Positions 17,782 through 26,614 of a stretch of 64,000 bases of DNA are shown in pieces (position 1 is the stretch's first letter; each line of letters begins with the position of its first letter). The position numbers and the translations under genes are program-made. This stretch comes from Brevundimonas naejangsanensis DSM 23858. GTDB taxonomy: Bacteria; Pseudomonadota; Alphaproteobacteria; Caulobacterales; Caulobacteraceae. Under the pieces are notes generated by a model. That model did not search any database, was not told where the DNA came from, and was given only the letters and a program-made list of their open reading frames with translations. The stretch spans positions 141,693-205,692 of the forward strand of contig NZ_ATXN01000006.1 in the NCBI RefSeq assembly GCF_000421705.1. The letters run 5' to 3'.

Positions 17782-19575
17782 CTAGGCGGCGGCCAGCCAG
17801 TGGTCGATCTTGGCTTCCAGCACGTCCAGCGGCAGGGCGCCCGTGTCCAGCACCTGATCGTGGAAATGGCGGATGTCGAACCGGTCGCCCAGCTTTCGGG
17901 TCGCCCGGCCGCGCAGTTCCTGAAGCTTCAGCTCGCCCACCTTATAGGCGCAGGCCTGGCCGGCGTTGGTGATGTAGCGGTCGATTTCGACCACCACGTC
18001 GCGCTGCGCCATCGAGGTGTTGGCCAGCATGTAGTCGATGGCCTGCTGGCGGTCCCAACGCAGGGCGTGAAGTCCGGTGTCGACCACCAGACGCACGGCG
18101 CGGAGCATCTCCATGTCCAGATGGCCGAACCATTGATAGGGATCGGTGAACAGGCCCAGGTCCTTGCCCAGAGACTCCGCATAGAGGCCCCAGCCTTCGG
18201 TATAGGCGGTCGCGGGCGCCAGGCGGAAACGCAGCAGATCCGGCAGGCTTTCGTCTTCCTGCACCAGCGACGACTGATAGTGGTGCCCCGGCACGCCTTC
18301 GTGCAGCGCCAGGGTCTCCAGCGTCGGGATCGGCCGCGTGTTCAGCATCGCCATGTTGAAATACAGCACGCCAGGCTCGGAGGCGTCCGGCGGGCCCGAG
18401 CGATAATAGCCCGTGCCGCGTTGGTCCCCCAGCGCGGGCAGCGGACGGACCTCGAACTCAGCGCGCGGGCGGCGCGAGAACAGTTCGGGCATCCGTTGCC
18501 AGACCTTGGCCTCGATCCGCTCGAAGTGGTCGATCAGGTCCTTCGGCTCGGTGTAGTAGAAGCTCGGCTCGGTGCGGATATGTTCGAAGAAGGCGGGCAG
18601 ATCGCCGGTGAAGCCCGCCGCCTTGCGCGACTCCTCCATCTCGGCGCGGATACGGGCCACTTCCGAAACACCGAGGCGGTGAATTTCTTCGGCGCTCATG
18701 GTGGTCGTGGTGTGACGCACAAGATCCGCCGCATACACGCGCGCGCCGTCCTTCATCGCCCACAGGCCCGCGCCGTCGGTCGCCGTCGGCAGATACCGCT
18801 CGCGCAGGAAGACGCGCCATTGGTCATAAGCGGGATAGGCGCCGTCCTGGACCGCCTTGCGATAGGCCGTCTCCAGTCGCGTGCGGTCGGCCGCCCCGAT
18901 CGCGTCGGGAAAGCGCGTCGCCGGGGCATAGAGGGGATTGTCCTCGACCGGCAGGGCCAGGAAGGCCTCGACCTGCGCCAGGACGTTGGTCACCACGATC
19001 TTCGGCTGGTGATAGCCCTCGGCCATCCCCTGCTCCAGACGCTTCACCGTGTCGTTCATGAAGGCGGTGAAGCCTTCAAGCTGGGCCAGACCCAGCTCAT
19101 AGTCCTGAACCGACTTGAACTGGGCGCTGGTCATATAGTCGGGGAATTCGACGTGCAGGCCGAACGAGGCGTTCAGCGGCGCCTTGTTGCGGATCGCATG
19201 CAGGCCGCTGTCGATCTCTTCGACCGCCTTTTCCGCTTGATAGCGGAAGACGTCATAGGCGATCTGATCGCCCTCAGGCAGGGACGCACGGTCGATGGCC
19301 GACAGGGCGTTCAGCTCCGCCCGCTTCTGGGCGCCGAACTGCCGGGCGTAGGCCTCGCCCTGAGGGTCGATGAAGACGTCGCCGGTCGGCCGCTGCCCCC
19401 GTCGCGCCAGGCGCAGCGGATTCAGGGCGTCGTCCGCCTTTTGGCTCTCCTTGACCAGGGCCGCGAACCGCTCGCGCGCGTCCGTCTGGCGCCATGCCGC
19501 CGCAGCGGGCGATGCGGCGGCGATGTTGAGCGCCGCCGCACCGGCCACGCCCAGAAGCAGTTCACGTCTTCTCAT
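17782..19575 (-). CDS. DUF885 family protein, first of a tandem trio
   Basis: A 597-residue DUF885 protein with Tat-type signal (MRRRELLLGVAGAAALNIAA). It has LHEGVPGHHYQS in place of HHEGVPGHH, so the first His of the pair is Leu while HExxPGHH is kept. AYTEGWGLYAESLGKD follows. It is the most diverged of the three. ATG 19575 is preferred over a start 5 codons upstream because it gives the RR signal and follows a GAGGG site. The gap to the next gene is 82 bp, so one operon is likely. Confidence 0.85.
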   Translation of the reverse strand: MRRRELLLGVAGAAALNIAAASPAAAAWRQTDARERFAALVKESQKADDALNPLRLARRGQRPTGDVFIDPQGEAYARQFGAQKRAELNALSAIDRASLPEGDQIAYDVFRYQAEKAVEEIDSGLHAIRNKAPLNASFGLHVEFPDYMTSAQFKSVQDYELGLAQLEGFTAFMNDTVKRLEQGMAEGYHQPKIVVTNVLAQVEAFLALPVEDNPLYAPATRFPDAIGAADRTRLETAYRKAVQDGAYPAYDQWRVFLRERYLPTATDGAGLWAMKDGARVYAADLVRHTTTTMSAEEIHRLGVSEVARIRAEMEESRKAAGFTGDLPAFFEHIRTEPSFYYTEPKDLIDHFERIEAKVWQRMPELFSRRPRAEFEVRPLPALGDQRGTGYYRSGPPDASEPGVLYFNMAMLNTRPIPTLETLALHEGVPGHHYQSSLVQEDESLPDLLRFRLAPATAYTEGWGLYAESLGKDLGLFTDPYQWFGHLDMEMLRAVRLVVDTGLHALRWDRQQAIDYMLANTSMAQRDVVVEIDRYITNAGQACAYKVGELKLQELRGRATRKLGDRFDIRHFHDQVLDTGALPLDVLEAKIDHWLAAA

Positions 19576-19675
19576 ACTCGGTTCCCTCAACTCATACGTC
19601 CCGCTCAGAATTCAAAGCGCGACGACGACGGCCTCAGGAGGATGGCCGAACCGTCGCCGCCGCGCCTGATCGGGG

Positions 19676-22666
19676 TCAGAACTTAGCCGTCAGACCCACG
19701 AAGTAGCGCCGTCCCAGGATGTCATAGGTCGAGGGATCGGTGTTGGCCTGGATGCCCGGCGACCAGGTGCGCGGGTCCTGATCGGTCAGGTTGTTCACGC
19801 CCGCGCGCAGGACGACGCGGTCGCTCACTTCCCAGGTGCCCAGCAGATCGAAGTAGTTGATCGCATCCAGCTTGTTATCAGTGCGGTAGATATCCACCTC
19901 GCCGACCCGACGCCAGCGGGCGCCCACGCCATACGGCCCCTTGGAATAGTTGACCGAGGTCAGGAACTTCCATTCCGGGAAGGTGAAGCCGTTGGTGGAG
20001 TCGATGGTGCCTGCGCGCTCGTTGAACGGACCGCCCGCAGCATCCTGGCGCTGCCAACTATCCATCCAGCCGACCACGAAGTTCAGGTTCAGAGCGCCCC
20101 AGTCGGGCATGCCGGCGTCCATCAGGTCGAAGCCCCAGTCGACCTGAAGGTCGACGCCAGAGGTCTTCAGCGTGGCCAGGTTCTGCTGCAGGCCCAGGCT
20201 GTCCACCACATTGCCCGTCATGGCGTCGCGGCGGAACAGCTGGCAGTAGCCGTTGTTGGCGTCATAGCTGGTGTTGGTCACGCCCGTGGCGTTGAAGCAG
20301 CCCTGAAGCTGGTTCGCCGCCGTGATGGTGCCGACCACGTCGGTGATCTCAATGCTGTAGTAGTCGAGCGAGGTCGACAGGCGCGAGAACAGCGGGTTTT
20401 CCAGCTGCGGACGATAGACGAAGCCCAGCGTCCAGGTGTCCGCCGTCTCTTCCTTCAGGTTGCGGTTGCCGCCGACGAAGCCCTGAATTTGCGTGCTGTT
20501 GAAGACATAGCTGTCGACAGCGGCCGCCGACAGGCCCTGTGCGATGCAGAGGTCGCGGACCTTGGCCCCATCGGGTCCCTTGCGGTATGCGCCGCGGATG
20601 TCGCACGGGTCGCCGCCATAAACGGCCTGGCCTGCGGCGTTCACCGGGCTGCCGATCTGCGGCGAGCTGATGTCGCGGTTGCCGAACAGTTCGCCGATGG
20701 AGGGCGCACGCACGGCGCGCTGGACGCCGCCGCGAACACGCAGACCATCGACAACGGCCCAGTCGATGTCCGCCTTATAGGCCGAAACCCCGCCGACGGT
20801 GCTGTAGTCGGCGTAGCGATAGCCCAGGTTCAGGTCCAGCGACTGGACGAACGGCTGATCGGCCAGGACCGGGATCAGGGCCTCGATGAAGACTTCGGTC
20901 GAGTTGGTCGAGCCGGTCAGGGGCTGAACCGGGTTGAAGCCGGCGACTTCCACGCCGCCGATCTTGCCGCCGTCAGGCAGGCCGTCCGCGCCCAGGTGGT
21001 CGACGATCGGATTGCTCTGCGACAGGCCGGCGTCCGGACGGAAGGCGAAGGTGTCTTCGCGATACTGAGCGCCCAGGGCGACGCGGACTTCGCCGGCCGG
21101 CAGCTGGAACAGACCGCCCTGCATGGTCGCCTCGACGACGCTCTGCTCGCTGAGGGTCGCGTTCTTGCTGTTGCGGTTGATGTAGTTGATGCAGCTCTGC
21201 GACAGTTGCGTCAGGCCGAAGGGGTTGAAGCCGCCTTCGCACAGATTGGCGCCGCCGGCCGGATCATCCAGCAGACGCTGAACGGCGGAACGCGAGACGT
21301 TGCCCGACTGCTGCGTCTGGTTGTCGACGCGGCCGTACTGGGCGCTGACGTCATAGCGCCAGTCGCCGAACGGCAGAGCGCCGCGCACGCCGGTCGTCAC
21401 CTGATAGACCGTGGTGCTGTCCTCGGCCAGGCGGCCGCCGATGGCGTTGAAGCGCTTGTTCAGACCGAAGGAGGCCGTCGGATTCGGACGCGCGTCCAGG
21501 AAGGCGCGCAGGTCGGGCGAGATGAACGGGTTGGTCGTCGGCACGCGGAAACCGTACGTCGGCGACGGCCCCGGCATCGGCGTCGGCGCCAGGATCACGT
21601 CCGAGCTGTACTGGGTGTACAGGACGTTGCCGTACAGCTCGACCGAGTCCGTCAGATCATAGCGGACCGCCGAGAAGGCGTTCCAGCGCTCCAGCGGAAT
21701 GCTGAGCATGCCGGTCGCGCCGGTGTTGTAAGCCCAGGCCACGCCCGGCTGGTGATAGGCGTCCCATTCGGCGCCGCCGGGGCTCTTGAAGTTGTAAGCG
21801 CCGACGTGGCTGAACAGCGAACCATCGGTGTTGTAGCCGAACTCGCCGGTCGGAGTGACGCAGCTGGCGCAGTTCAGATAGCTGTTGATGAAGGCCTGGC
21901 TCGGCAGGTTGGTCGAATCGAAGGTCGTGACGCCCAGCGGCGAGACGCTGTTGCGGCCCGAAACGCGCGAGAAGCCGCGCGCATCGCTCATGATCGCCGA
22001 GCGGGTCGAACGGCCGATCGACAGCACCGCATTGCCGCGGCCATCGTCCAGGTTGCCGCCCATCGTGATGGTGAAGCTCTCGGTCGTGCCGTCGCCGCGT
22101 TCCGTCTGACCGTACTGGGCGTCGATCTGAACGCCGGAGAAGCTGTCGTTCAGGGTGAAGTTGGCCACGCCGGCCAGGGCGTCCGAGCCATAGGTGGCCG
22201 ACGCGCCGCCTGAGATGACTTCGACGTTCTTGATCAGGGCCGCCGGGATCAGGTTGACGTCGACCGTGCCATCCGCGTTCGACGGCACGATGCGGCGACC
22301 GTTCATCAGGACGAGCGTCCGGTTGCTGCCGAGGCCGCGCAGGTTCAGGTTGGCCTGACCGCCATTGCCCGGGTTGACCGAGCCGTGGCTGTTGCCGGGC
22401 ATGAACTGCGGCATGTCGTTCATCAGGCTTTCGACCGTCACCGATCCGGTCGCCTGCAGGTCTTCCTGGCCGACAGTTACGATAGGGCTGGTCGAATTAT
22501 AGTCCTTCCGGACGATCCGCGAACCCGTGACGACGATCTCGCTGACCGAGGTGGGTTCGTCCTGAACCATGGCGGCGGCAGGCTGGGCGGCGAAGGCCGT
22601 CAGGGCGGCGACACCGCCGATAACAGTGGATGTCAGCAAACACTGACGCGTGTTGGGAGAGGTCAA
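19676..22666 (-). CDS. TonB-dependent receptor (TTG start)
   Basis: A 996-residue receptor of the same plug type as 11148-14054: signal peptide ending QPAAA, TonB box SEIVVTGSRI, NLRGLGSNRTLVLMNGRR, IKNVEVISGGASATYGSDALAG, and C-terminal VGLTAKF. The start appears to be TTG at 22666 with GGAG 8 nt upstream. It lies 100 bp upstream of the DUF885 trio on the same strand and 63 bp downstream of the Rid gene, so it may link peptide-like uptake with the trio and with the LysR cluster. Confidence 0.88.
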   Translation of the reverse strand: MTSPNTRQCLLTSTVIGGVAALTAFAAQPAAAMVQDEPTSVSEIVVTGSRIVRKDYNSTSPIVTVGQEDLQATGSVTVESLMNDMPQFMPGNSHGSVNPGNGGQANLNLRGLGSNRTLVLMNGRRIVPSNADGTVDVNLIPAALIKNVEVISGGASATYGSDALAGVANFTLNDSFSGVQIDAQYGQTERGDGTTESFTITMGGNLDDGRGNAVLSIGRSTRSAIMSDARGFSRVSGRNSVSPLGVTTFDSTNLPSQAFINSYLNCASCVTPTGEFGYNTDGSLFSHVGAYNFKSPGGAEWDAYHQPGVAWAYNTGATGMLSIPLERWNAFSAVRYDLTDSVELYGNVLYTQYSSDVILAPTPMPGPSPTYGFRVPTTNPFISPDLRAFLDARPNPTASFGLNKRFNAIGGRLAEDSTTVYQVTTGVRGALPFGDWRYDVSAQYGRVDNQTQQSGNVSRSAVQRLLDDPAGGANLCEGGFNPFGLTQLSQSCINYINRNSKNATLSEQSVVEATMQGGLFQLPAGEVRVALGAQYREDTFAFRPDAGLSQSNPIVDHLGADGLPDGGKIGGVEVAGFNPVQPLTGSTNSTEVFIEALIPVLADQPFVQSLDLNLGYRYADYSTVGGVSAYKADIDWAVVDGLRVRGGVQRAVRAPSIGELFGNRDISSPQIGSPVNAAGQAVYGGDPCDIRGAYRKGPDGAKVRDLCIAQGLSAAAVDSYVFNSTQIQGFVGGNRNLKEETADTWTLGFVYRPQLENPLFSRLSTSLDYYSIEITDVVGTITAANQLQGCFNATGVTNTSYDANNGYCQLFRRDAMTGNVVDSLGLQQNLATLKTSGVDLQVDWGFDLMDAGMPDWGALNLNFVVGWMDSWQRQDAAGGPFNERAGTIDSTNGFTFPEWKFLTSVNYSKGPYGVGARWRRVGEVDIYRTDNKLDAINYFDLLGTWEVSDRVVLRAGVNNLTDQDPRTWSPGIQANTDPSTYDILGRRYFVGLTAKF

Positions 22667-22729
22667 CGGAGGAACTCCAAGGGAATTTAGCGTGAAGGAA
22701 TGAGCGATCAGGCGCGCGTCGCCGCGGCC

Positions 22730-23137
22730 TTAATCGCGGAACTGGGCGATAGCCTCGATCTCGACGAGGAAGTCCGGCAGGGCGAGGGACTGCACCCCGA
22801 CCACCGTGTTGGGCGCCGGCGTTTCGTCGCCATAGAAGCGCTTGAGAGCGCCGACCACGGCGCCGAGGCGCTCCATGTCGTTGTCGACGATGTAGGTCCG
22901 CAGCCGGACGACATCCGACGGACCCAGACCTGAATGGTCGAGCACCGCCGCGATGTTGGCGAGCGCCTTGTCGACCTGGGCGGCGAAGTCACCGACGCCC
23001 ACGACATTGCAATCGGCGTCCCAGGCGACCTGGCCGGCGAGATGAAGCACCCTGCCCCCGTCCTGAACGGCCGCATGAGAGAAGCCGAAAGGCGTGCTGT
23101 CGTAGAGCTCTGATGGATTGATTTTCGTGGTCGCCAT
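22730..23137 (-). CDS. RidA/YjgF/UK114 family protein lacking the canonical arginine
   Basis: A 135-residue Rid-superfamily protein: LHLAGQVAWD near the N-terminus, ALANIAAVLDHSGLGPSDVVRLRTYIVD in the middle, and C-terminal FLVEIEAIAQFRD. Archetypal RidA enzymes hydrolyse reactive imines or enamines using an arginine in a PARS-type motif; here the equivalent segment reads TPAPNTVVGV, without Arg. It may be a Rid subgroup with another chemistry. It sits 13 bp after the VOC gene, downstream of imino/amino acid dehydrogenase genes, a context that fits imine handling. Confidence 0.85.
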   Translation of the reverse strand: MATTKINPSELYDSTPFGFSHAAVQDGGRVLHLAGQVAWDADCNVVGVGDFAAQVDKALANIAAVLDHSGLGPSDVVRLRTYIVDNDMERLGAVVGALKRFYGDETPAPNTVVGVQSLALPDFLVEIEAIAQFRD

Positions 23138-23150
23138 GTCGCCCTCCCGG

Positions 23151-23657
23151 CTAGTCGACGAGTTCGAGCTGCAGCCCGAAAGGATCCTGGATGTAGAGGT
23201 TGGTCTTGCCGGCCAGCGGCCCGGCGTCGATCTCGATGGGGTCCAGCGGCTTGCAGCCCAGCTCCGCCAGCCAGGCGGCGGCGGCGGGAACGTCATCGAC
23301 CCGGAACGCTAGGTGATGCCCGCCGATGTCGCAGTTGAGCGGCGGCTCCATCCGTCGCCCATCCGGGCTGTCGTATTGAACCAGCTGGACGCGGAAGCCG
23401 CCCGTAAAGGCGATCATCGCCAGGGTCAGACGCGCGCCCTGGACGCCCACGTGGGCCTCCATCCAGTCGCGCCCATCGGGACCCGTCGGCATCTCGGCCG
23501 CGTCCATCGGACCCATGCGGTAGAGCTCGTCCGCCCCCAGAACGCCGCAGTAGAACGCCAGCGCCTGATCGAGGTCAGGCACGGTCCTGGACACATGGTC
23601 CACCGTGAACAAGGGCCTCCCCTCATCGCGAGTATTTCCGGCCACGCTCCCCTCCAT
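23151..23657 (-). CDS. VOC family protein
   Basis: A 168-residue glyoxalase/dioxygenase-fold protein: FTVDHVSRTVPDLDQALAFY, MIAFTGGFRVQLVQY, GGHHLAFRVDDVPAA and PFGLQLELVD provide the two VOC modules and likely metal ligands (His, Glu). The frame runs far upstream into the preceding gene; ATG 23657 fits the domain start, although no strong ribosome site is visible. A LysR-type box at 23738-23752 lies 81 bp upstream, so this gene and the Rid gene may form a separately induced unit. Substrate unknown. Confidence 0.78.
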   Translation of the reverse strand: MEGSVAGNTRDEGRPLFTVDHVSRTVPDLDQALAFYCGVLGADELYRMGPMDAAEMPTGPDGRDWMEAHVGVQGARLTLAMIAFTGGFRVQLVQYDSPDGRRMEPPLNCDIGGHHLAFRVDDVPAAAAWLAELGCKPLDPIEIDAGPLAGKTNLYIQDPFGLQLELVD

Positions 23658-23737
23658 TGCAACGTGTTCCGACTTTTGATGAAGACAGTTTTGTGGCGTT
23701 CTGCCGCCGCAAACAATGACTGCTTTTGGAAAAATCG

Positions 23738-23752
23738 TTGCGCTGAACGCAA
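23738..23752. promoter_or_regulatory. LysR-type box TTGCG-N5-CGCAA
   Basis: TTGCGCTGAACGCAA is a perfect 5-5-5 palindrome containing T-N11-A. It lies between the end of the FAD oxidoreductase gene and the VOC gene. It has the same half-sites and spacing as 27629-27643 at the LysR promoter. Confidence 0.6.
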
Positions 23753-25135
23753 TCAACGCGCGGCGAGATCGCCGATCCTTACGGGTCTCGCAGGAAAGCG
23801 CGCCGTGAACGCTGAGCGTTCGGAATGCGGCTCTCCCGCCAGGCTCAACAGGCTGTGCTCGCAGTTTCGGCCCTGGCACGCGCCCATGCCGCATCGGGTC
23901 GCCAGCTTGACGGAACCGACCTCGTCGCAGCGCGCCAGCGCGGCCTGCAGATCGGCCAGAACCACATCCTCGCAGCGGCAGATGATCGTGTCCGCATCAG
24001 GCAGGCGGGCGCTGAACGGCCCCGGGTCGGCGACGGCCTCGAGCAGGGCCGAAAACCACATCGCCGCCTCGCGCGCCTTGCGCCAGGGCCGGGCGCGACG
24101 ACGCGCTTCATCCTGATCGATAAGGCCTTCGTCCAGGGCGACCGCCAGACCGGCCAGCGCGCCTTCGGCCGACGCTGCTTCGGCGCCCTTCACGCCTGTG
24201 GTCTCGCCCGCGACATAGGCGCCCCGGCGCGAGGCCCGCATCCACTCGTCGTGGTTCGTCTTCCAGCCGCCGGGTCGGGCAGGCGTCACCTGCAGGCCCG
24301 CCGCGCGCGGCAGGTCCGCCTGGGGCATGAAGCCGAAACAGAGGGCGGCCGCATCACACTCGAACCGCTCCGTCTGTCCCAGACGCAGGGCGGAAACCCT
24401 GCCCTGCCCCTCCACGCTCAGCGCCGGTCGGCCGAAACGCAGGGGAACGCCCGCCCTGAACAGACGCCAGGCGCTGCCCAGCGCCGAGAGCAGAACGGCC
24501 CCATGCGTCAGGGCGGCCCAGGGTCGGGTGATCGCGCGCCATACGAGCGTCGAGAAGGGCTGAATGAAGGCGACCACAGCCACCTCGCCACCCGCCTCCA
24601 GAGCCTGTTCGGCCACAAGCAGTTGCAGCGGGTGGCTGCCCGCGAACGCCAGGCGCTTGCCGGGGACCAGTTGCTGACTCTTGATGAAGGCCTGCGTCCC
24701 GCCCGCGCTCATGACGCCCGGCAGGGTCCAGCCGGGAATGGGAACAGCCAGATCATAGCAGCCGCCGGCGATCAGCACCCGGCGCGCCGACACCTCTTCG
24801 ACGCCCGAGGGGCCGGACAGGGTCAGCGTCCACGCGCCGCCCGCTTCACGCAGGCCAAGCACTGAGCGCCCGCCCATGAAGTCGACGTTCGACAAGGCCT
24901 CGAAGGCGGCCAGCCGCGCCTTCAGCCCGCGATAGGCTCTGCCCGTCATCCAGTCGGCGACCGAAAACGCGCGCGGCGGCTGGCGCAGAATCTGGCCCCC
25001 CGGACGCGCCTGTTCGTCGATGACGGCGATCCGCAACGCCCCGTTGAGGCTCAGGCACGCCGCCTGCCCCGCGGGGCCTGCGCCGATCACGGCCAGGTCG
25101 TAATCTGGGCTCGCGCCGCTGAGGGACGAACTCAT
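23753..25135 (-). CDS. FAD/NAD oxidoreductase with BFD-like [2Fe-2S] domain (dehydrogenase alpha-type subunit)
   Basis: A 460-residue pyridine-nucleotide-disulfide-type flavoprotein. The FAD site AVIGAGPAGQAA is near the N-terminus, a second nucleotide site starts around LAFAGSHPLQLLVAE, and the C-terminus carries a BFD-type cluster motif (ICRCEDV ... TRCGMGACQGRNC). This layout is known from multi-subunit D-hydroxyproline, opine and amine dehydrogenases, together with a DadA-like subunit and a small [2Fe-2S] subunit; both are adjacent here. The start overlaps the stop of the small subunit by 4 bp. Confidence 0.87.
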   Translation of the reverse strand: MSSSLSGASPDYDLAVIGAGPAGQAACLSLNGALRIAVIDEQARPGGQILRQPPRAFSVADWMTGRAYRGLKARLAAFEALSNVDFMGGRSVLGLREAGGAWTLTLSGPSGVEEVSARRVLIAGGCYDLAVPIPGWTLPGVMSAGGTQAFIKSQQLVPGKRLAFAGSHPLQLLVAEQALEAGGEVAVVAFIQPFSTLVWRAITRPWAALTHGAVLLSALGSAWRLFRAGVPLRFGRPALSVEGQGRVSALRLGQTERFECDAAALCFGFMPQADLPRAAGLQVTPARPGGWKTNHDEWMRASRRGAYVAGETTGVKGAEAASAEGALAGLAVALDEGLIDQDEARRRARPWRKAREAAMWFSALLEAVADPGPFSARLPDADTIICRCEDVVLADLQAALARCDEVGSVKLATRCGMGACQGRNCEHSLLSLAGEPHSERSAFTARFPARPVRIGDLAAR

Positions 25136-25419
25136 TCGCCGAGCCCCGTCTCGACTGTCATTCCCGGTTCAGCGGGAACCAGACAAGCGCGCAGGCGTCG
25201 CGAAACGTCGCCCTCCCGCACATGGACTAGGCATTCGCTGCAGACGCCCATATTGCAGAACAGGCCGCGTGCGCGACCCGAGCGATCGCGCCTGAACCCC
25301 GTGGCCTCCGCGGCCAGCATGGCGGCCGCGATGGTCTCGCCCGGATAGGCCTGGATCGCGTCGCCATCGACGCTGAAGGCGAAGGGCTCCCCGCGCGACA
25401 CGCCTTGGGTCTTACGCAA
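25132..25419 (-). CDS. Small [2Fe-2S] ferredoxin-like subunit of the dehydrogenase
   Basis: About 95 residues with the motif FCNMGVCSECLVHV and a later Cys in RRLRACLVPAE, the four ligands of a plant-type [2Fe-2S] cluster (C-x4-C-x2-C...C). It matches the small subunit of hydroxyproline/opine dehydrogenases. The start is uncertain: an open frame extends to 25494, but that overlaps the DadA-like gene. I choose TTG 25419, which has GGGAGG 5 nt upstream; GTG 25401 is an alternative. It overlaps both neighbours by a few bases. Confidence 0.8.
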   Translation of the reverse strand: MRKTQGVSRGEPFAFSVDGDAIQAYPGETIAAAMLAAEATGFRRDRSGRARGLFCNMGVCSECLVHVREGDVSRRLRACLVPAEPGMTVETGLGE

Positions 25420-26611
25420 GCCGACCTCCCATGAAGCTGTTGAGGTGGCCGAAGCGCGCCGGAGAGAAGATCGACAGGCGATCCTCGCGCTCATCCAGAA
25501 TCAGTCTGGCGAGAAGACGGGCGAACACCGGCCCCAGGGTGAAAGCCGAACCGCCCGCCGCCACATAGACGCCCGGCGCCTGGGGGACCTCGCCGACCAG
25601 CGGGGTTTGATCAGCCGTGATGGCGGTGATCCCGGTCCAGCTGCGGATCAGATTCAGCTCGGCGACCGGCGGAAAGATCCGCGACGCGACCCCCAGATTG
25701 CCCGCCAGCGAGGGCGTCAGCAGTTCCGCCGACCGGTCCAGGTCGAACCGACCCGTGGCGTCCAGCCGCATACGAGACGGCCACCCCCCGCCGATCAGCA
25801 TGTTTCCGGCGTGCGCCTGCTTCATCGACAGCCTTTGACCGACGTGCTGGATCAGTTGCTCCAGCATCGGCGGCGCCCGCTCGGTCACATTCATCAGCAG
25901 AGCGACCGGATAGATGGGAAGATGCAGGTTGAACAGCTCGCCGATCCGGCCGGTCCAGGCACCCGCCGCGATAAGCACCTTGCGGGTCGCAAGTTCGATG
26001 TCCGCCTCGCCCCGGCGCACGGTCAGACGATAGCCCTGCGCATCCGAACCGACCGCCGTCAGGCGCGCGCCCTGCAGCAGTTGGACGCCCGCCGTCTGGG
26101 CGCGCGTCATGAAGGCCGGCGTCAGGGCCTTCGGGTCGGCATGGCCTTCCGAGGCGAGATAGGCGGCCGCCGTCACGGCCTCGGACAGGCCCGGCGCAAT
26201 GATTCGCGCTTCGGCGCCGTCGATCAGCCGGGTGTCCAGACCGCCCTCGACCTCGCGGGCGACCTTGCGCTCCAATGTGCGGACCTGGTCCGCCGTCTCG
26301 GCGACCATCAGGCCGCCGCGCATGTGGATGTGGAGATCCGGACCCATTTCGGCGTCCAGCCTCCGCCACTCCTCGATGGCGAGGCGGTTGAGACTCAACA
26401 CCTGCGCCGCCTGATCGGCCAGCGCCTCGCCGTTCTCCAGGAAGCGGCGCTCCAGCTGAAAATGCAGAGACCCCGCATTGGCGCCGGACGCGCCGATATT
26501 GGGGTAGCCCGCCTCCACCACGGCCACCGAAGCCCCGGCCTGGGCGAGCCTGAACGCCGTGGCGGCGCCGACCAGGCCGCCGCCGATCACCACGACGTCC
26601 AGACGTTCCAT
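25412..26611 (-). CDS. DadA-like FAD-dependent amino/imino acid dehydrogenase subunit
   Basis: A 399-residue FAD oxidoreductase of the DAAO/DadA family. The Rossmann motif DVVVIGGGLVGAATAFRLAQAG is at the N-terminus, and the C-terminal SWTGITAITADQTPLVGEVPQAPGVYVAAGGSAFTLGP binds the flavin. It should oxidise a secondary or D-amino acid to an imine, sending electrons through the [2Fe-2S] and BFD subunits encoded just downstream. It starts 3 bp after the DapA-family gene. In hydroxyproline catabolism the equivalent set oxidises D-hydroxyproline, and a DapA homologue deaminates the product. Confidence 0.88.
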   Translation of the reverse strand: MERLDVVVIGGGLVGAATAFRLAQAGASVAVVEAGYPNIGASGANAGSLHFQLERRFLENGEALADQAAQVLSLNRLAIEEWRRLDAEMGPDLHIHMRGGLMVAETADQVRTLERKVAREVEGGLDTRLIDGAEARIIAPGLSEAVTAAAYLASEGHADPKALTPAFMTRAQTAGVQLLQGARLTAVGSDAQGYRLTVRRGEADIELATRKVLIAAGAWTGRIGELFNLHLPIYPVALLMNVTERAPPMLEQLIQHVGQRLSMKQAHAGNMLIGGGWPSRMRLDATGRFDLDRSAELLTPSLAGNLGVASRIFPPVAELNLIRSWTGITAITADQTPLVGEVPQAPGVYVAAGGSAFTLGPVFARLLARLILDEREDRLSIFSPARFGHLNSFMGGRLA

Positions 26612-26614
26612 TGA

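Noticed and set aside
17800..19686. 628-codon open frame on the plus strand opposite a DUF885 gene
   Set aside because: GC-rich antisense shadow of the real minus-strand gene. The translation is low-complexity and resembles no family, while the opposite strand has a clear DUF885 protein with a signal peptide.
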